Below are positions 43,620-53,711 of a stretch of DNA of 64,000 nt, in pieces. Position 1 is the first letter of the stretch, and each line of letters opens with the position of its first letter. The translations under genes were made by a program, and so were the position numbers. The stretch comes from Salinivirgaceae bacterium (GTDB lineage Bacteria > Bacteroidota > Bacteroidia > Bacteroidales > SZUA-534). The notes under the pieces are model-generated. The model had not been told where the DNA came from and searched no databases. It saw only the letters and a program-made list of their open reading frames with translations. Location: contig JAGCNL010000076.1 of NCBI GenBank assembly GCA_017645945.1, positions 168,627 to 232,626 of the forward strand, read 5' to 3'.

Positions 43620-45153
43620 AACTTTCTACCTTTATTGTTTCCCCTATCAACTTACTAACCACTGATTTAATTTGTTTTTTCTCATTTTTTGTTATTCCAA
43701 ACAAATAAATGCATACTAATGTCCATATAAAAGAAACGGACAATACTGTTACTGATTTCGACGGAATATCAGTCATCAAGTGCGACAACAATATTGGAAA
43801 AGTAACAGCAAAAAGCGTTACGATAACAATCCGTACAACACTATGCCAGACTTGCCGCAAACTGACTTGAGCGCAATGTTTTGCAAAATACAAACGGGAG
43901 AGTTGAGCGAAGAAAGAGACTGCAATAGGTATGTAAAAAACCGATATCACACTCCATCTAAGCACTTTCAGTCCAATATATGAAATTGGCAGAATCATCA
44001 GCATTATTGTACCATAAAATATTGAATACCACTTAATTTTCCCAGATGCTTGTATAGCAGCTCCAAGCGGAGTCATACTTATGTCGAACAATCCGTTGAT
44101 TATCATCAGCTGCGTGAACAAAACAGTATAATTTGGCACATCTTTAAGCCAAATATCAAGTACAAATTGTGTTTCCAACAGAATAGGAAGCCCAACAGCA
44201 AAAAGCAGATAATACGACACTCTAATACTTTTGCACAATAAATCCTGCATTTCGTCGATGGCTTGAGATGCATAAGATTTAACTATTTGCGGCTTAAATG
44301 CCATATAAAAGTTTGTTTGCAACTGCAGAATCGACATATAAACCTTTTGTGCTATTTGGCGGGGAGTGTTCAAGACTGGGCCAAAAAACATATTAATCAA
44401 AACGTTAATTCCATAGTTTCGTGCTACAATCGCCATTCCGCCAATGGTTTCCCACCCCGTAAAGCTGATGAGTTCCGTAAAACGTTTCCTCTCAAAATAA
44501 TATTGGTATCTGCACTCAACATAACAAATACGGCAGTAAGCATAATAAATGACCATAACAAGCACTTGTATGCCAAATATCAACAGTGCATAAAATTTCA
44601 GTTTGTCTACCATTGCATGTTGCAAAGCGAGCGCCACAGCAAGTGTTGCAACTGCTTCAATCACACTTACATAGGCAAACACTTTCATCTTCTCGCGGGT
44701 GATAATCATTCCCATATAAGGCGTTCTTAGTATTTGGAATATAAACCCTAAAGCTACGCAATGGAACACCCACACTGCGGCATCATGCCGATCGGCAACA
44801 TTCATCTTATTATTCAGCATCCACATTCCTACGGTTTCCAACAGAATAAACACAATCACTGCCAGCACCGCGAAAATGAGCAGACTCATGCAGAATATCC
44901 GATGTAACTCTTCTTGGTTGCCGCGTCCCAACTCGAAGGAGAAAAAGCGCTGACAAACAGATGATAATGTGTTGCTTAAAAACGAAAACATAACCACAAT
45001 ACTGCCAACAGCTGAATAAATGCCAAAATCCACTTCTCCCAATGCGTCGAGTACCACACGCGATGTATATAGACTCACAATCATAATGAGCCCCATCCGC
45101 ACATAAAGCAGCATGGTGTTTTTTGCTATCCGTTTCTGGTCGATTGCTGACAT
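43606..45153 (-). CDS. Polysaccharide flippase (Wzx/MATE-like)
   Basis: A 515-residue integral membrane protein with about 12-14 membrane segments of the polysaccharide-transport/MOP superfamily. The N-terminus KRIAKNTMLLYVRMGLIMIVSLYTSRVVLDALGEVDFGIYS is family-typical. It would flip lipid-linked repeat units across the inner membrane. It is the first gene of the nine-gene operon and has a good promoter just upstream. Confidence 0.9.
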   Translation of the reverse strand: MSAIDQKRIAKNTMLLYVRMGLIMIVSLYTSRVVLDALGEVDFGIYSAVGSIVVMFSFLSNTLSSVCQRFFSFELGRGNQEELHRIFCMSLLIFAVLAVIVFILLETVGMWMLNNKMNVADRHDAAVWVFHCVALGFIFQILRTPYMGMIITREKMKVFAYVSVIEAVATLAVALALQHAMVDKLKFYALLIFGIQVLVMVIYYAYCRICYVECRYQYYFERKRFTELISFTGWETIGGMAIVARNYGINVLINMFFGPVLNTPRQIAQKVYMSILQLQTNFYMAFKPQIVKSYASQAIDEMQDLLCKSIRVSYYLLFAVGLPILLETQFVLDIWLKDVPNYTVLFTQLMIINGLFDISMTPLGAAIQASGKIKWYSIFYGTIMLMILPISYIGLKVLRWSVISVFYIPIAVSFFAQLSRLYFAKHCAQVSLRQVWHSVVRIVIVTLFAVTFPILLSHLMTDIPSKSVTVLSVSFIWTLVCIYLFGITKNEKKQIKSVVSKLIGETIKVESYDKR

Positions 45154-45167
45154 AGTGTTGTTTTATG

Positions 45168-45200
45168 CAAAAGTAGTTTATTCAATCTTTACAACGCAAA
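45168..45200 (-). promoter_or_regulatory. Promoter of the glycan operon
   Basis: On the minus strand TTTG (45200-45197), a 21-base spacer and TACTTTTG (45175-45168) fit the Bacteroidetes promoter well. Transcription would start near 45161, leaving a leader under ten bases before the flippase ATG at 45153. No inverted repeats typical of invertible capsule promoters are visible around it. Confidence 0.5.
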
Positions 45201-45283
45201 ATCCGACACAAAATGTCGTCCGTGGTTCAGAAAAATACAATCATTTCGCATCTTTTTCGTTCCTTTGCAAAAACTAACTAAAA

Positions 45284-46324
45284 ATGGGCATCGATTCTAT
45301 TCGTTTTACAAACAAGATACTGCTGATTTTTGCAGTCGTTCTGGCTTTGTACATTCTTAAAGTACTGTCATTCATATTTGTACCGCTGGCTTTTGCTTGT
45401 TTCTTCTCGATAATGTTCCTACCTTTCTTGCGGTGGGCAAACAAACTGCGGATGCCGAAATACTTCTCGCTCATCATGGCCATGGTGATGATTGCCATTG
45501 TGCTGGTCGGATCATTCAAAATTCTGCAACTGTCAGGAAGCGAAATACTTGAAGGACGCGCTGAAATGTACCAAAAACTCGACATGAAATTGGGACGCAT
45601 TGTCGAACCTTACATCGAACTTTTTGAAATTGATGTCAAGAAAGACGATGGTCTGATTAGCGGTCTGGTGCACAACAGCGAAGTGACAAAAGCCATTGTT
45701 AGCCTTGTGGGACCAGGATTAGTTCACATCAAAAATTTCAGCTCCACGGTGGCCATCACCCTTTTTCTGATGGTGCTCATCATGGCGGGTTCCATCAATT
45801 TCAAACTCATTATGCAGGAAACACTGTTTTCAACCCCAACTCAAGCCATCGATGTTTTCCTGAAAATTGAGAACGCCATTTCGAAATTCCTGTCGGTGAA
45901 AATTTTCACAAGCCTTATCACAGGCATTTGTTTCGGCATTGCCTGCTGGGCATTTGGAGTGAGCTTCCCCCTACTATGGGGCATTTTGGCTTTCGGTCTG
46001 AATTTCATACAGATGCTCGGCTCAATATTTGTGACAATCGCCGTCTGCCTGATGGCTGTAATCGACATTGAGCACCCAGGAGTGCTGACTGCCGCCATTA
46101 TTATTTTCATCGGCATTCAGTTGCTTGTCGGGTCGGTCCTGGAACCTGTTTTCATGGGCAAATCGTTCAAAATCAATATTGTCACGGTTTTGATTATGCT
46201 CCTTTTCTGGGGCTTCCTATGGGGCATTGCAGGTATGATTCTGGCTGTGCCGATGGCCGTGCTGATAAAAATTCTGTGCGAGCAGTTCCAGCACACGCAA
46301 GGTATTGCTCGGATTATGAGCTAA
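45284..46324 (+). CDS. AI-2E family transporter
   Basis: A 346-residue membrane protein of the AI-2E/PerM family with about eight membrane segments. Family segments include FVPLAFACFFSIMFLPFLRW near the N-terminus, FPLLWGILAFGLNFIQMLGS and the end part SVLEPVFMGKSFKINIVTV. Members export small molecules or act as Na+/H+ antiporters; a specific substrate is not indicated. It is divergent from the glycan operon and convergent with rlmN (11 bases apart). Confidence 0.9.
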   Translation: MGIDSIRFTNKILLIFAVVLALYILKVLSFIFVPLAFACFFSIMFLPFLRWANKLRMPKYFSLIMAMVMIAIVLVGSFKILQLSGSEILEGRAEMYQKLDMKLGRIVEPYIELFEIDVKKDDGLISGLVHNSEVTKAIVSLVGPGLVHIKNFSSTVAITLFLMVLIMAGSINFKLIMQETLFSTPTQAIDVFLKIENAISKFLSVKIFTSLITGICFGIACWAFGVSFPLLWGILAFGLNFIQMLGSIFVTIAVCLMAVIDIEHPGVLTAAIIIFIGIQLLVGSVLEPVFMGKSFKINIVTVLIMLLFWGFLWGIAGMILAVPMAVLIKILCEQFQHTQGIARIMS

Positions 46325-46335
46325 TTATCGTTGAT

Positions 46336-47361
46336 TCACGACTGTTTCTTCACCAACTCCTTTGTCGAGAGCAGACCGCACGCTGCCTGAATGTCCTCGC
46401 CGCGCGATGCACGAATGGTGGTCAGTATGCCGCGGGCATTAAGAGCGTCTTTGAATGTTTGGATTGCATCCTCACTGCCGCCCTGGAACGGACTGTCGGG
46501 GATTGAGTGAAAGCGAATCAGATTGACACGGCAGTCGATGCCTTTGAGCAGCGTGGCCAGCGCCGAAACATGACGCGGCGTATCGTTCAAGCCAGCAAAC
46601 ATGATGTACTCGAACGACACTCGGCGCTGCAGACCGAAATCGTGGTGGCGGATTACATCAACAACCTCCTGAATCGTATATTTGTTCTGCACGGGCATCA
46701 TTCCAGCACGCTGGTCAGGAAGTGGATTGTGCAGACTGACAGCCAGATGGCACTTGCTGCGCTCCAGAAACTCGCGCATCCCAGGCACAATGCCAACGGT
46801 GGAAACCGTGATGCGTTTCGGACTCATCGCGTAACCCCAATCGGCAGTCAGAATATCGAGGGCGCGCATCACATTGTCGAGATTGTCCATCGGCTCGCCC
46901 ATCCCCATAAAAACAATGTTGGTTATGCGGCTAAATTCTTCAATACTACGCAGTTGGTTCAGAATCTCGCCTGCAGAAAGATTAGTCTGAAAACCTTGTT
47001 TGCCCGTCATGCAAAAGCGGCAGCCCATACGGCAGCCCACCTGCGACGAGACGCAAACCGTCACGCGGTCATCATCAGGAATCATTGCCGTCTCAATAAA
47101 ATTCGACTCGCCAACGGGGAACAGATACTTGCGGGTACCATCCACGCTCTGCTGCATTTTTATTGGTACGGTCAGGCCGAAGCAATAACTCTCCGACAAT
47201 TTCTGCCTCGCCACTTTCGACAGGTTCGAGAAATCGTCAATCGAGCTGACTTCCTTTTTGTAAAGCCAGTCGGCAATCTGCTTCGCTGTGAAGGAGGGCA
47301 ATCCCAGACCACTGACAGTCTGTTTTAATTCTTCGAGAGTTTTTCCGAACAATGATTCCAT
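46336..47361 (-). CDS. rlmN: 23S rRNA (adenine-2503-C2)-methyltransferase
   Basis: A 341-residue radical SAM enzyme that methylates C2 of A2503 in 23S rRNA and A37 in some tRNAs. The cluster motif CRMGCRFC, GMGEPMDNLDNV, STVGIVPGM, SLHNPLPDQR and the C-terminal RGEDIQAACGLL with the catalytic Cys are all present. The frame is open upstream to 47538, but ATG 47361 (MESLFGKTLEEL) is family-typical. Confidence 0.95.
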   Translation of the reverse strand: MESLFGKTLEELKQTVSGLGLPSFTAKQIADWLYKKEVSSIDDFSNLSKVARQKLSESYCFGLTVPIKMQQSVDGTRKYLFPVGESNFIETAMIPDDDRVTVCVSSQVGCRMGCRFCMTGKQGFQTNLSAGEILNQLRSIEEFSRITNIVFMGMGEPMDNLDNVMRALDILTADWGYAMSPKRITVSTVGIVPGMREFLERSKCHLAVSLHNPLPDQRAGMMPVQNKYTIQEVVDVIRHHDFGLQRRVSFEYIMFAGLNDTPRHVSALATLLKGIDCRVNLIRFHSIPDSPFQGGSEDAIQTFKDALNARGILTTIRASRGEDIQAACGLLSTKELVKKQS

Positions 47362-47446
47362 CAATTTTGCATATTTGTGTTGCAAATATAGCAATAACGA
47401 ATCTCCAAATTCGTTTTGCATTTTTATTAAACTAAAACTAAAAGCA

Positions 47447-48319
47447 ATGAGAAAAATTTCAATCATCGCGGCATTCGGGGTATTGATGTTTACCCAATGC
47501 CAACAAGGCCCATCGAGGCAAGAACTTATGACCAGCAACGACAGTTTGCAACGTGTTGTAGTACAAAAAGATTCGGCAATCTACACCATTATGGGAACGT
47601 TCACAAGCATCGAGGATAACTTGCAGGCCATCAAAGATAAAGAGAACATTATTGCTCTGACAGCCAACGGAACCGAAAGCAAGCAAAGCCGTGAGGAGAA
47701 AATCAACGGAGATATCCAGATGATTTACAACATGTTGCTCGACAACCGCGAGCAAGTTTCAAAATTGCAGTCACAATTGAAAAAGGCCAATGTGAAAACC
47801 AAAGAGCTGCAGCAGATGATTGCCAGCCTGGAATCGAAACTTCAAGAGAAAGACGAAGAAATTCTCCGACTCACACAAGAACTTGAATCATCGAACCTGA
47901 AGATTGAAGGCCTGAATAATTTGGTAGCTAATCTGAACGCATCAATCGACTCGCTCCGTAGAGAGGACGCCCTGAAAATTGCCACCATCGAAGGCCAGGA
48001 CGAGGCTTTGAACACAGCATACTACGTCATCGGTTCTGAAAAAGAGCTTAAGGATATGGGCGTGCTTGACAAGAAAGGCAAATTTGCCGTCGGCAGCAAA
48101 AAGGCTCGTAAAGACTTCGACAACAGCGTTTTCACAAGCATCGACATCCGCGAGCAGACATCGTTCAACCTGAACGGTGCAAAGAAAGCACGCGTGGTGA
48201 CCGCTCACCCGCTTGACTCATACACCATCTACGGTCAGAAACCTGTTGACAGCCTTGTAGTTAACAACTACTACAAGTTCTGGAGCAGCTCAAAATATCT
48301 GGTAATTGTGTTGAACTGA
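47447..48319 (+). CDS. Cbp1-like coiled-coil lipoprotein
   Basis: A 290-residue lipoprotein (lipobox FTQC near residue 19). Residues about 30-200 form a long alpha-helical coiled coil (VSKLQSQLKKANVKTKELQQMIASLESKLQEKDEEI, read in part). The C-terminal 90 residues are conserved in the Bacteroidales family, with LNTAYYVIGSEKELKD, VVTAHPLDSYTI and KFWSSSKYLVIVL. From memory the order matches Cbp1 of Bacteroides fragilis, described as collagen-binding. Adhesion is plausible but unproven here. Start at ATG 47447; the frame is open to 47288. Confidence 0.8.
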   Translation: MRKISIIAAFGVLMFTQCQQGPSRQELMTSNDSLQRVVVQKDSAIYTIMGTFTSIEDNLQAIKDKENIIALTANGTESKQSREEKINGDIQMIYNMLLDNREQVSKLQSQLKKANVKTKELQQMIASLESKLQEKDEEILRLTQELESSNLKIEGLNNLVANLNASIDSLRREDALKIATIEGQDEALNTAYYVIGSEKELKDMGVLDKKGKFAVGSKKARKDFDNSVFTSIDIREQTSFNLNGAKKARVVTAHPLDSYTIYGQKPVDSLVVNNYYKFWSSSKYLVIVLN

Positions 48320-48339
48320 TTTGAAGGTTGAATCAAACT

Positions 48340-48382
48340 AAAATGCCGAACTGGTGAGGTTGCACTGGTTCGGCATTTTTTA
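48340..48382. terminator. Terminator between the Cbp1-like and SpoIIE genes, probably bidirectional
   Basis: AAATGCCGAAC and GTTCGGCATTT form an 11-bp stem. T residues follow on both strands, so it can stop both convergent transcripts. Confidence 0.85.
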
Positions 48383-48388
48383 TTGTAT

Positions 48389-50686
48389 CTATTTCATTCG
48401 CAGCCCTATAAGCAAAATATCATCGACTTGCGAGCTTTGCTTTCCGATTCCTGAAGGTGGCTTGCGCCAATCGTCGATGGTTTTGGCAATCAGCAGTTTT
48501 TGCTGACTGAACGGTTTGCTGTGATATTCAACGAGCATCTCCTTCAAACGGCGGATTGTGAACTTACGCATCTCCGTTCCACCGCTGAACTGGTCGGCGA
48601 TGCCGTCGGAATACATATACAATACATCGCCCGACTGCAATTCGACAATGTTGTTGGTGAAATGCGGCGACTCATTGATATACACGCCGCAAGGCATCTT
48701 ATCTGCCTTATACTCAACAATTTCGTTATTACGCACAATAATCAGCGGACGGAAAGCTCCGGCATACTGCATCTGTGTTGATTTTGTATTGAAAATGCAG
48801 AAAGCCAAATCGATACCATCGGCAGCCTCACCCGTGCGGCCTGTCTGGCGGAGAGCGTCTTTCAGCTTAATTCGCAGATTATCAAGCACTTTGGCAGCTG
48901 TGAGTTTCGCGGCATTTTCGTGCATCACAATATCGTTGAGCAGCGTAATGCCGAGCATGCTCATGAACGCACCCGGAACGCCGTGCCCAGTGCAGTCGGC
49001 CACAGCCAGGAACTTATAGTTGCCCACCTGAACCGCCCAATAAAAATCGCCCGACACAATGTTGAGTGGCCGCCAGAATACAAGGCAGTCGCCAAAGAAG
49101 CCTTTCATCATGTCTTCCGACGGCACAGAAGCTTCCTGTATCTTCTTGGCATAGAGCAAACTATCGGTCAGCTGACGGTTTGCGTAGCTAATCATCTTGT
49201 TCTGGCTCGAAAGGTAGTTGCGCTGGCCCTCAATCTCGTCGCGCTGCGATTGAATTTTCTCGTTTTTCTGATTCAGGAGCTTGATTTGCTGTTGAATTTC
49301 AGACTGTTGGCGCTCAAGTTGCTGGTTTTGGTCGTTGAGCAACATGTTAGAGCGACGGCGGCGCACATTGCTGCGATAAACCACAATCACCAACAGCGAC
49401 AACAGCGCAATTATCAGCACCGACACGGCAATGATGACAATAAGCTGCCGCGAGCGCTCTTTGAACATCAGTTCGCGCTCACGTTCCGACATGTCGCGCT
49501 GACGCATCTCCTCGTCAAATTCAGTCTGGATTTTGGTCTGCGTTGAATTGACAAGGTAGCCGTCGTTGTTTTTGCGCCGGTTAATCTCGCCAACCTTCCT
49601 GGCGTAGATGCTCGTCTGCTGGAAATTTCCGATGGCGCCGTAATATTCGGCAATAACCATATACAGCACGTCGCGCGGAACGGCCTTGAGCGTACCGTCA
49701 TTATCAGCTTTTTCGAGTTTTTTTAATGTCGGCCATGCCGACTTGAACTCGCCGCGTTCCATCTGGCAACGGGCAAATCGCAGGTCGAAAACCGTTTTAT
49801 AGCCCGTCGAGCCAGTCTCGTCAATTTTGCGGTAACCTTTGCTGACGAACATCAAACTGCTGTCAAGCAGACTGTTACGATTCTTTTTGTCGATTCGGGA
49901 TTGCTCCAGACAGACATCGGCCAAAGCCTTGTAAATGTTGAACAGCGTGTGCAATCGCTTCGGGTCGGCGGAGGTGTAGGCAGTCATCAAGTCGTCTTTC
50001 GCCCTCAGCAGTTGCTCAATGCTGCCATCCTCGTCCATGCACTGATAGAGCTGCCCCTGCCCAAGGCAATACATATCTTCCGACTCACCCGAATGGTCGC
50101 CTATGCGCTTGTCGATGCCACGCGCCTGACCGAAATACTCGTAGGCGCGGTCATATATCTTATAATCAAGACATTGCATGCCCATATAGCGATAAACGCC
50201 AGCAATATAATCCTCGCGCTGAATCTGCTTGTAAAGTTCAAGACCGCGGTTCAAGAAACCCACGGCGTTGGCATTGGAGCCGTTCATCGACAGCAACCGC
50301 CCCAGCCACTCACAACACCTGGCCTCTTTCAATGTATCGCCGAGCGTGCTGTAGAGTTCCATTGCCTGCGAAATGTTGCTGTATGCCTTGTCGATGTCCC
50401 ACTTATAGCTGTAGGCCATGCCGATGAAGCGGAAGGCGTCGGCGCGACAGTCGGGGCGGTTCTGCTTCTGCGCCAGCTCCGACTCAAGTGTCGCGTATTT
50501 TATTATTGAATCGGCATTGCAATGATTCTCAGCAATCTTGCCATAAAGCTCCAAAAGTTCCGCATCGCTGCCACAGTTGCCTATCTGACTTAAAAGGCTG
50601 TCGTTCAGTCGGCTTAGCTGTGTTTCGGCACACGAAAAGCGGCAGATAGAAAAAATGAGAAACGCTGCAACACCAAATCTTTTCAT
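48389..50686 (-). CDS. TPR sensor with SpoIIE/PP2C phosphatase domain
   Basis: A 765-residue membrane protein. It has a signal peptide (residues 1-20), periplasmic TPR helices (about 30-390), one membrane segment (about 412-437), a cytosolic coiled coil rich in Gln (about 445-510), and a PP2C-like SpoIIE phosphatase domain (about 530-765) with NIVSGDFYWA, VADCTGHGVPGAFMSMLG and YMYSDGIADQF. It should sense something in the periplasm and dephosphorylate a Ser/Thr-phosphorylated cytosolic protein, possibly an anti-sigma antagonist or the SiaC-like protein at 17758-18132. Confidence 0.9.
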   Translation of the reverse strand: MKRFGVAAFLIFSICRFSCAETQLSRLNDSLLSQIGNCGSDAELLELYGKIAENHCNADSIIKYATLESELAQKQNRPDCRADAFRFIGMAYSYKWDIDKAYSNISQAMELYSTLGDTLKEARCCEWLGRLLSMNGSNANAVGFLNRGLELYKQIQREDYIAGVYRYMGMQCLDYKIYDRAYEYFGQARGIDKRIGDHSGESEDMYCLGQGQLYQCMDEDGSIEQLLRAKDDLMTAYTSADPKRLHTLFNIYKALADVCLEQSRIDKKNRNSLLDSSLMFVSKGYRKIDETGSTGYKTVFDLRFARCQMERGEFKSAWPTLKKLEKADNDGTLKAVPRDVLYMVIAEYYGAIGNFQQTSIYARKVGEINRRKNNDGYLVNSTQTKIQTEFDEEMRQRDMSERERELMFKERSRQLIVIIAVSVLIIALLSLLVIVVYRSNVRRRRSNMLLNDQNQQLERQQSEIQQQIKLLNQKNEKIQSQRDEIEGQRNYLSSQNKMISYANRQLTDSLLYAKKIQEASVPSEDMMKGFFGDCLVFWRPLNIVSGDFYWAVQVGNYKFLAVADCTGHGVPGAFMSMLGITLLNDIVMHENAAKLTAAKVLDNLRIKLKDALRQTGRTGEAADGIDLAFCIFNTKSTQMQYAGAFRPLIIVRNNEIVEYKADKMPCGVYINESPHFTNNIVELQSGDVLYMYSDGIADQFSGGTEMRKFTIRRLKEMLVEYHSKPFSQQKLLIAKTIDDWRKPPSGIGKQSSQVDDILLIGLRMK

Positions 50687-50778
50687 ACAAAAATATTAGT
50701 CCGCAAATGTCGGTTATTTTTCGTTTCTGCCGTTAACAAATCACAAATCATTTTTCCCGAAGAATTGAACAACCTCCG

Positions 50779-52893
50779 TCAATCATAGAACGACCAGCGT
50801 ATTCCGTAGCTGAAGGTGGCTTTCGATGTTGGATAGTGCGGCGCAAGCAGGAAGTCGCGCACCCCGAAAAGGTTGTAGTTAATGTGGTGCCCGCAAACGA
50901 AGAACCGCACCTGCTTGATTCGCACATTCAGGAATGCGCCCACAAACGGATAATTGCCTGTTGTGGTCTGGTTTTGGTTGTAGAACAGAGCCACCGCTGG
51001 GCAATAGGCCTGCGCATTGTATTTGGTCCAGAAACTCATATCCACACCCAACTGGAAATAAAGGTGGCCGTTAGTGCTTTCGAAAAATAAATCGCGCTCG
51101 TAATAGAGAGCCTCATAAGCCGTCAGTTTGGCCAGCGGCAACACATTCTCGTTGCCCGAAATCTGATAATTGACACGGCTCACAAGGTTGAACCCCGCCC
51201 CTGCCAAGTGGTTGCGCAACTGAACATCCATCACCGAGAACGCCTTGTCGGCCTGCATCGGCTGGCAGTCGTTGTCCAAATAGATATAGTTGGTATGCAG
51301 TGCATAATGCGCCCCGATGCTGGTGCGGAAACGCGGCACATCGAACTTGCCCGAGAGCATCATCGTTAACGGACGGTCGCGGAAATCACGTTGCCATTTC
51401 AAGTGATTTGATTGATAATCAGTCAGAAAATGGTCAGGTTTGCTGCGCTCGAACAATGCTTCTGCAGTTACCGACAATGGTTTTTCAGATTTCGAAAACT
51501 GCTGCCGCATCTGCCCTTTCATTGTGAAATCGCCCATTCGGTACCCTGCCAGATATTGTCGGTAACTTCCTGAAAAAGTGAGCAATCCTGGCTTTGTGCG
51601 GTGCAAGCCAGCCTCAAAATAGGCGCTGCTCTTAGTCGTTGTCCGAATGTTGGCAAACAGCGTATCGACATTGAAATAATAATACCGCTCCTTGTGCACT
51701 CCCAAAGCCCCGTAAAGGCCGAACGGCGCGTACGGGTTTTTAATCTCCTCCAGATTCAGGCGGATTTGGTGGAATTGGTCGGCGTAGGCGCACGAGTCGT
51801 GAGTTGCGCGCCCCGAATAATTATGCTTATAGAGTGATAATGAGTCTTTTAGAATCGGATTGTAGTATTGCGACACCTCGTCGCGATAGTATTTGGTGCT
51901 TGCCTGGCGACTGAACGTGTACTGAAGGCTGAACCAATAGCCGCCAGTATCGGAAGTGTCTGATTCTTTGGCCCGTACAAAGCCAACTTTCTGGTCGATG
52001 AACCACTGGCGGTCTTTAATGTAGGTGCGTGCATCGGTAAGACGGGTGGCAACCTCGCGTGCCGACATAATACTGTCGCGAACCAGATATTCATCAACAA
52101 TACCACCGTTTTCCTGCGCATCGATGCGGTTAAATGTCCAAACCAAATGCGTTGCATATCTGCCGCTTACAAGCGAGCCTCCCAAACTACCCGAACGGTT
52201 TTTAGTCTTCTGTCCGACATACTCGCCGTTTCCGCCGTATGAATTAAATTTGAAAAATACATTGATGCCTCGGGTAATATTCTGAGTATGAAGCAAATCG
52301 ATTATTTGCTCATCCTTTTGACCGCCATCATAACCAAAAAGCGTGAACGGTTTGACAACGTTGTAAAACTCCTCAGTCTCAGCCTGATGCATATATGGAG
52401 TGAACGATTTCAAGAACAAGAATCGCGTGGGCTCGTTCGGCTCAAAATATTCATGGCTCTGAATTGCCGTTCCCAACTGATAAAGGTAAGCCGTCACACG
52501 GCCATCGCGGTTGGCAGGGCGGTGCAGATTTAGCATATCAAGCGTTGAGTCGTAGGTGTGTATGTCGAAATCATACACGTTCGGATCGTAACGCCATTTG
52601 TGAACTTTCAGCGAATCGGGCTCAACGTAGATGCGGCGGTAGAGCGCATAACGCGATGTATCGCGGAGAGCCGCAGGAAGCAGACTGTCGATGGTTGGGA
52701 TGGAATCCACTGCGGTGGAATCGCGCATGGTTGAGTCGCTCACCACACCCAAAGTGTTGATTAGCGTGTCCTGCGACGCGCCATCTGTAATACCACTAAC
52801 AAACAGACTGTCAGCCGTTTGAGCACACAAGTTTTGCATTGTCAGAAAACTGGCAACGGCAATAAATGCTAACCTGATGCGGAATTTCAACAT
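50779..52893 (-). CDS. Putative porin (Porin_10 family)
   Basis: A 704-residue outer-membrane protein with a signal peptide (residues 1-24, ending LCAQ), a periplasmic N-terminal region, and a beta-barrel made of many aromatic-alternating strands from about residue 130, ending in SYGIRWSFYD-type barrel closure. It fits the Bacteroidetes Porin_10 family. No adjacent uptake gene tells the substrate. Confidence 0.85.
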   Translation of the reverse strand: MLKFRIRLAFIAVASFLTMQNLCAQTADSLFVSGITDGASQDTLINTLGVVSDSTMRDSTAVDSIPTIDSLLPAALRDTSRYALYRRIYVEPDSLKVHKWRYDPNVYDFDIHTYDSTLDMLNLHRPANRDGRVTAYLYQLGTAIQSHEYFEPNEPTRFLFLKSFTPYMHQAETEEFYNVVKPFTLFGYDGGQKDEQIIDLLHTQNITRGINVFFKFNSYGGNGEYVGQKTKNRSGSLGGSLVSGRYATHLVWTFNRIDAQENGGIVDEYLVRDSIMSAREVATRLTDARTYIKDRQWFIDQKVGFVRAKESDTSDTGGYWFSLQYTFSRQASTKYYRDEVSQYYNPILKDSLSLYKHNYSGRATHDSCAYADQFHQIRLNLEEIKNPYAPFGLYGALGVHKERYYYFNVDTLFANIRTTTKSSAYFEAGLHRTKPGLLTFSGSYRQYLAGYRMGDFTMKGQMRQQFSKSEKPLSVTAEALFERSKPDHFLTDYQSNHLKWQRDFRDRPLTMMLSGKFDVPRFRTSIGAHYALHTNYIYLDNDCQPMQADKAFSVMDVQLRNHLAGAGFNLVSRVNYQISGNENVLPLAKLTAYEALYYERDLFFESTNGHLYFQLGVDMSFWTKYNAQAYCPAVALFYNQNQTTTGNYPFVGAFLNVRIKQVRFFVCGHHINYNLFGVRDFLLAPHYPTSKATFSYGIRWSFYD

Positions 52894-52934
52894 AGCGGCA
52901 AAGATAATTATCGCTGCGAAAGAACAATAATTAT

Positions 52935-52969
52935 GGTGTTAGGTTTTAGGTGTTGGGGGTTAGGGATTT
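52935..52969 (+). repeat. GT-rich tract similar to 9014-9035
   Basis: GGTGTTAGG, TTTTAGG, TGTTGGGGG and TTAGGG in a row. The rest of the roughly 165-base gap to the TrmH gene holds imperfect TTTAAACTTT-type repeats and no gene. Confidence 0.5.
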
Positions 52970-53059
52970 GGATTTAATTGCGATTACGATTCAATCCATT
53001 CAACATCCAAACTTTAAACCCGTTAAACAGCGAAGCGTTTAAACTTTGAACTTTAAATC

Positions 53060-53599
53060 TTAAGACTCACATTCACGCATCTTCCTGAACACTTCCCAAA
53101 TCACAATTCCGGCGCTCACCGATATGTTGAACGAGTGCTTGGTGCCCACTTGCGGAATCTCAATACAACCATCGCTGGCATCGACAACCTCCTGAGCCAC
53201 GCCATTCACCTCGTGGCCGAAAATGAGAGCGTACTTCTGCCCCACTGCCGGCAAAAAATCCTGCAAGGCGATGCTGCCCTCGGCTTGCTCAACCGACAGA
53301 ATTGTATAGCCATCGGCACGCAGCTCGGCAACAGCGTCGAGAGTTGATGCAAAATGCTTCCAATCAACTGATTCTGTTGCGCCCAAGGCAGTTTTATTGA
53401 TGTCCTTGTTGGGTGGTGTGGCAGCAATGCCGCACAGGCAAATCCGCTCGGCACCAAGGCAGTCGGCCGTGCGGAACACCGAGCCCACATTGTTGGCGCT
53501 GCGCACATTGTCGAGCACAATAGCCACAGGCATTTTCGCGGCCTGGCGGTACTCGTCAACCGTCAGACGGTTCAGTTCATCGTTAGTGAGTTTACGCAT
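53060..53599 (-). CDS. TrmH/SpoU-family RNA 2'-O-methyltransferase
   Basis: A 179-residue SPOUT-fold enzyme. Motif 1 is LDNVRSANNVGSVFRTAD near residues 29-46, motif 2 LIFGHEVNGV near 127, and motif 3 IPQVGTKHSFNISVSAGIVIWE near 147. The usual motif 3 carries S/N-L-N-V-S; here HSFNIS, a mild variation. It methylates tRNA or rRNA ribose; the site is unknown. Confidence 0.9.
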   Translation of the reverse strand: MRKLTNDELNRLTVDEYRQAAKMPVAIVLDNVRSANNVGSVFRTADCLGAERICLCGIAATPPNKDINKTALGATESVDWKHFASTLDAVAELRADGYTILSVEQAEGSIALQDFLPAVGQKYALIFGHEVNGVAQEVVDASDGCIEIPQVGTKHSFNISVSAGIVIWEVFRKMRECES

Positions 53600-53711
53600 C
53601 GTTCAATTATTGATTTACAGATTGACTGATTTATAGATTGAATTACTGACTGATAGATTAACAGAAGACAACCGTGAACTGAGCTTATCTTTCCTTCAAT
53701 TAATCAGTTAT

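Noticed and set aside
45154..45283. Invertible capsule promoter as in Bacteroides fragilis
   Set aside because: No inverted repeats flank the promoter and no invertase gene is in the window.
53600..53711. Repeats of GATTGA/GACTGA type as a CRISPR-like array
   Set aside because: The units are short, irregular and without spacers; this is simple-sequence intergenic DNA.
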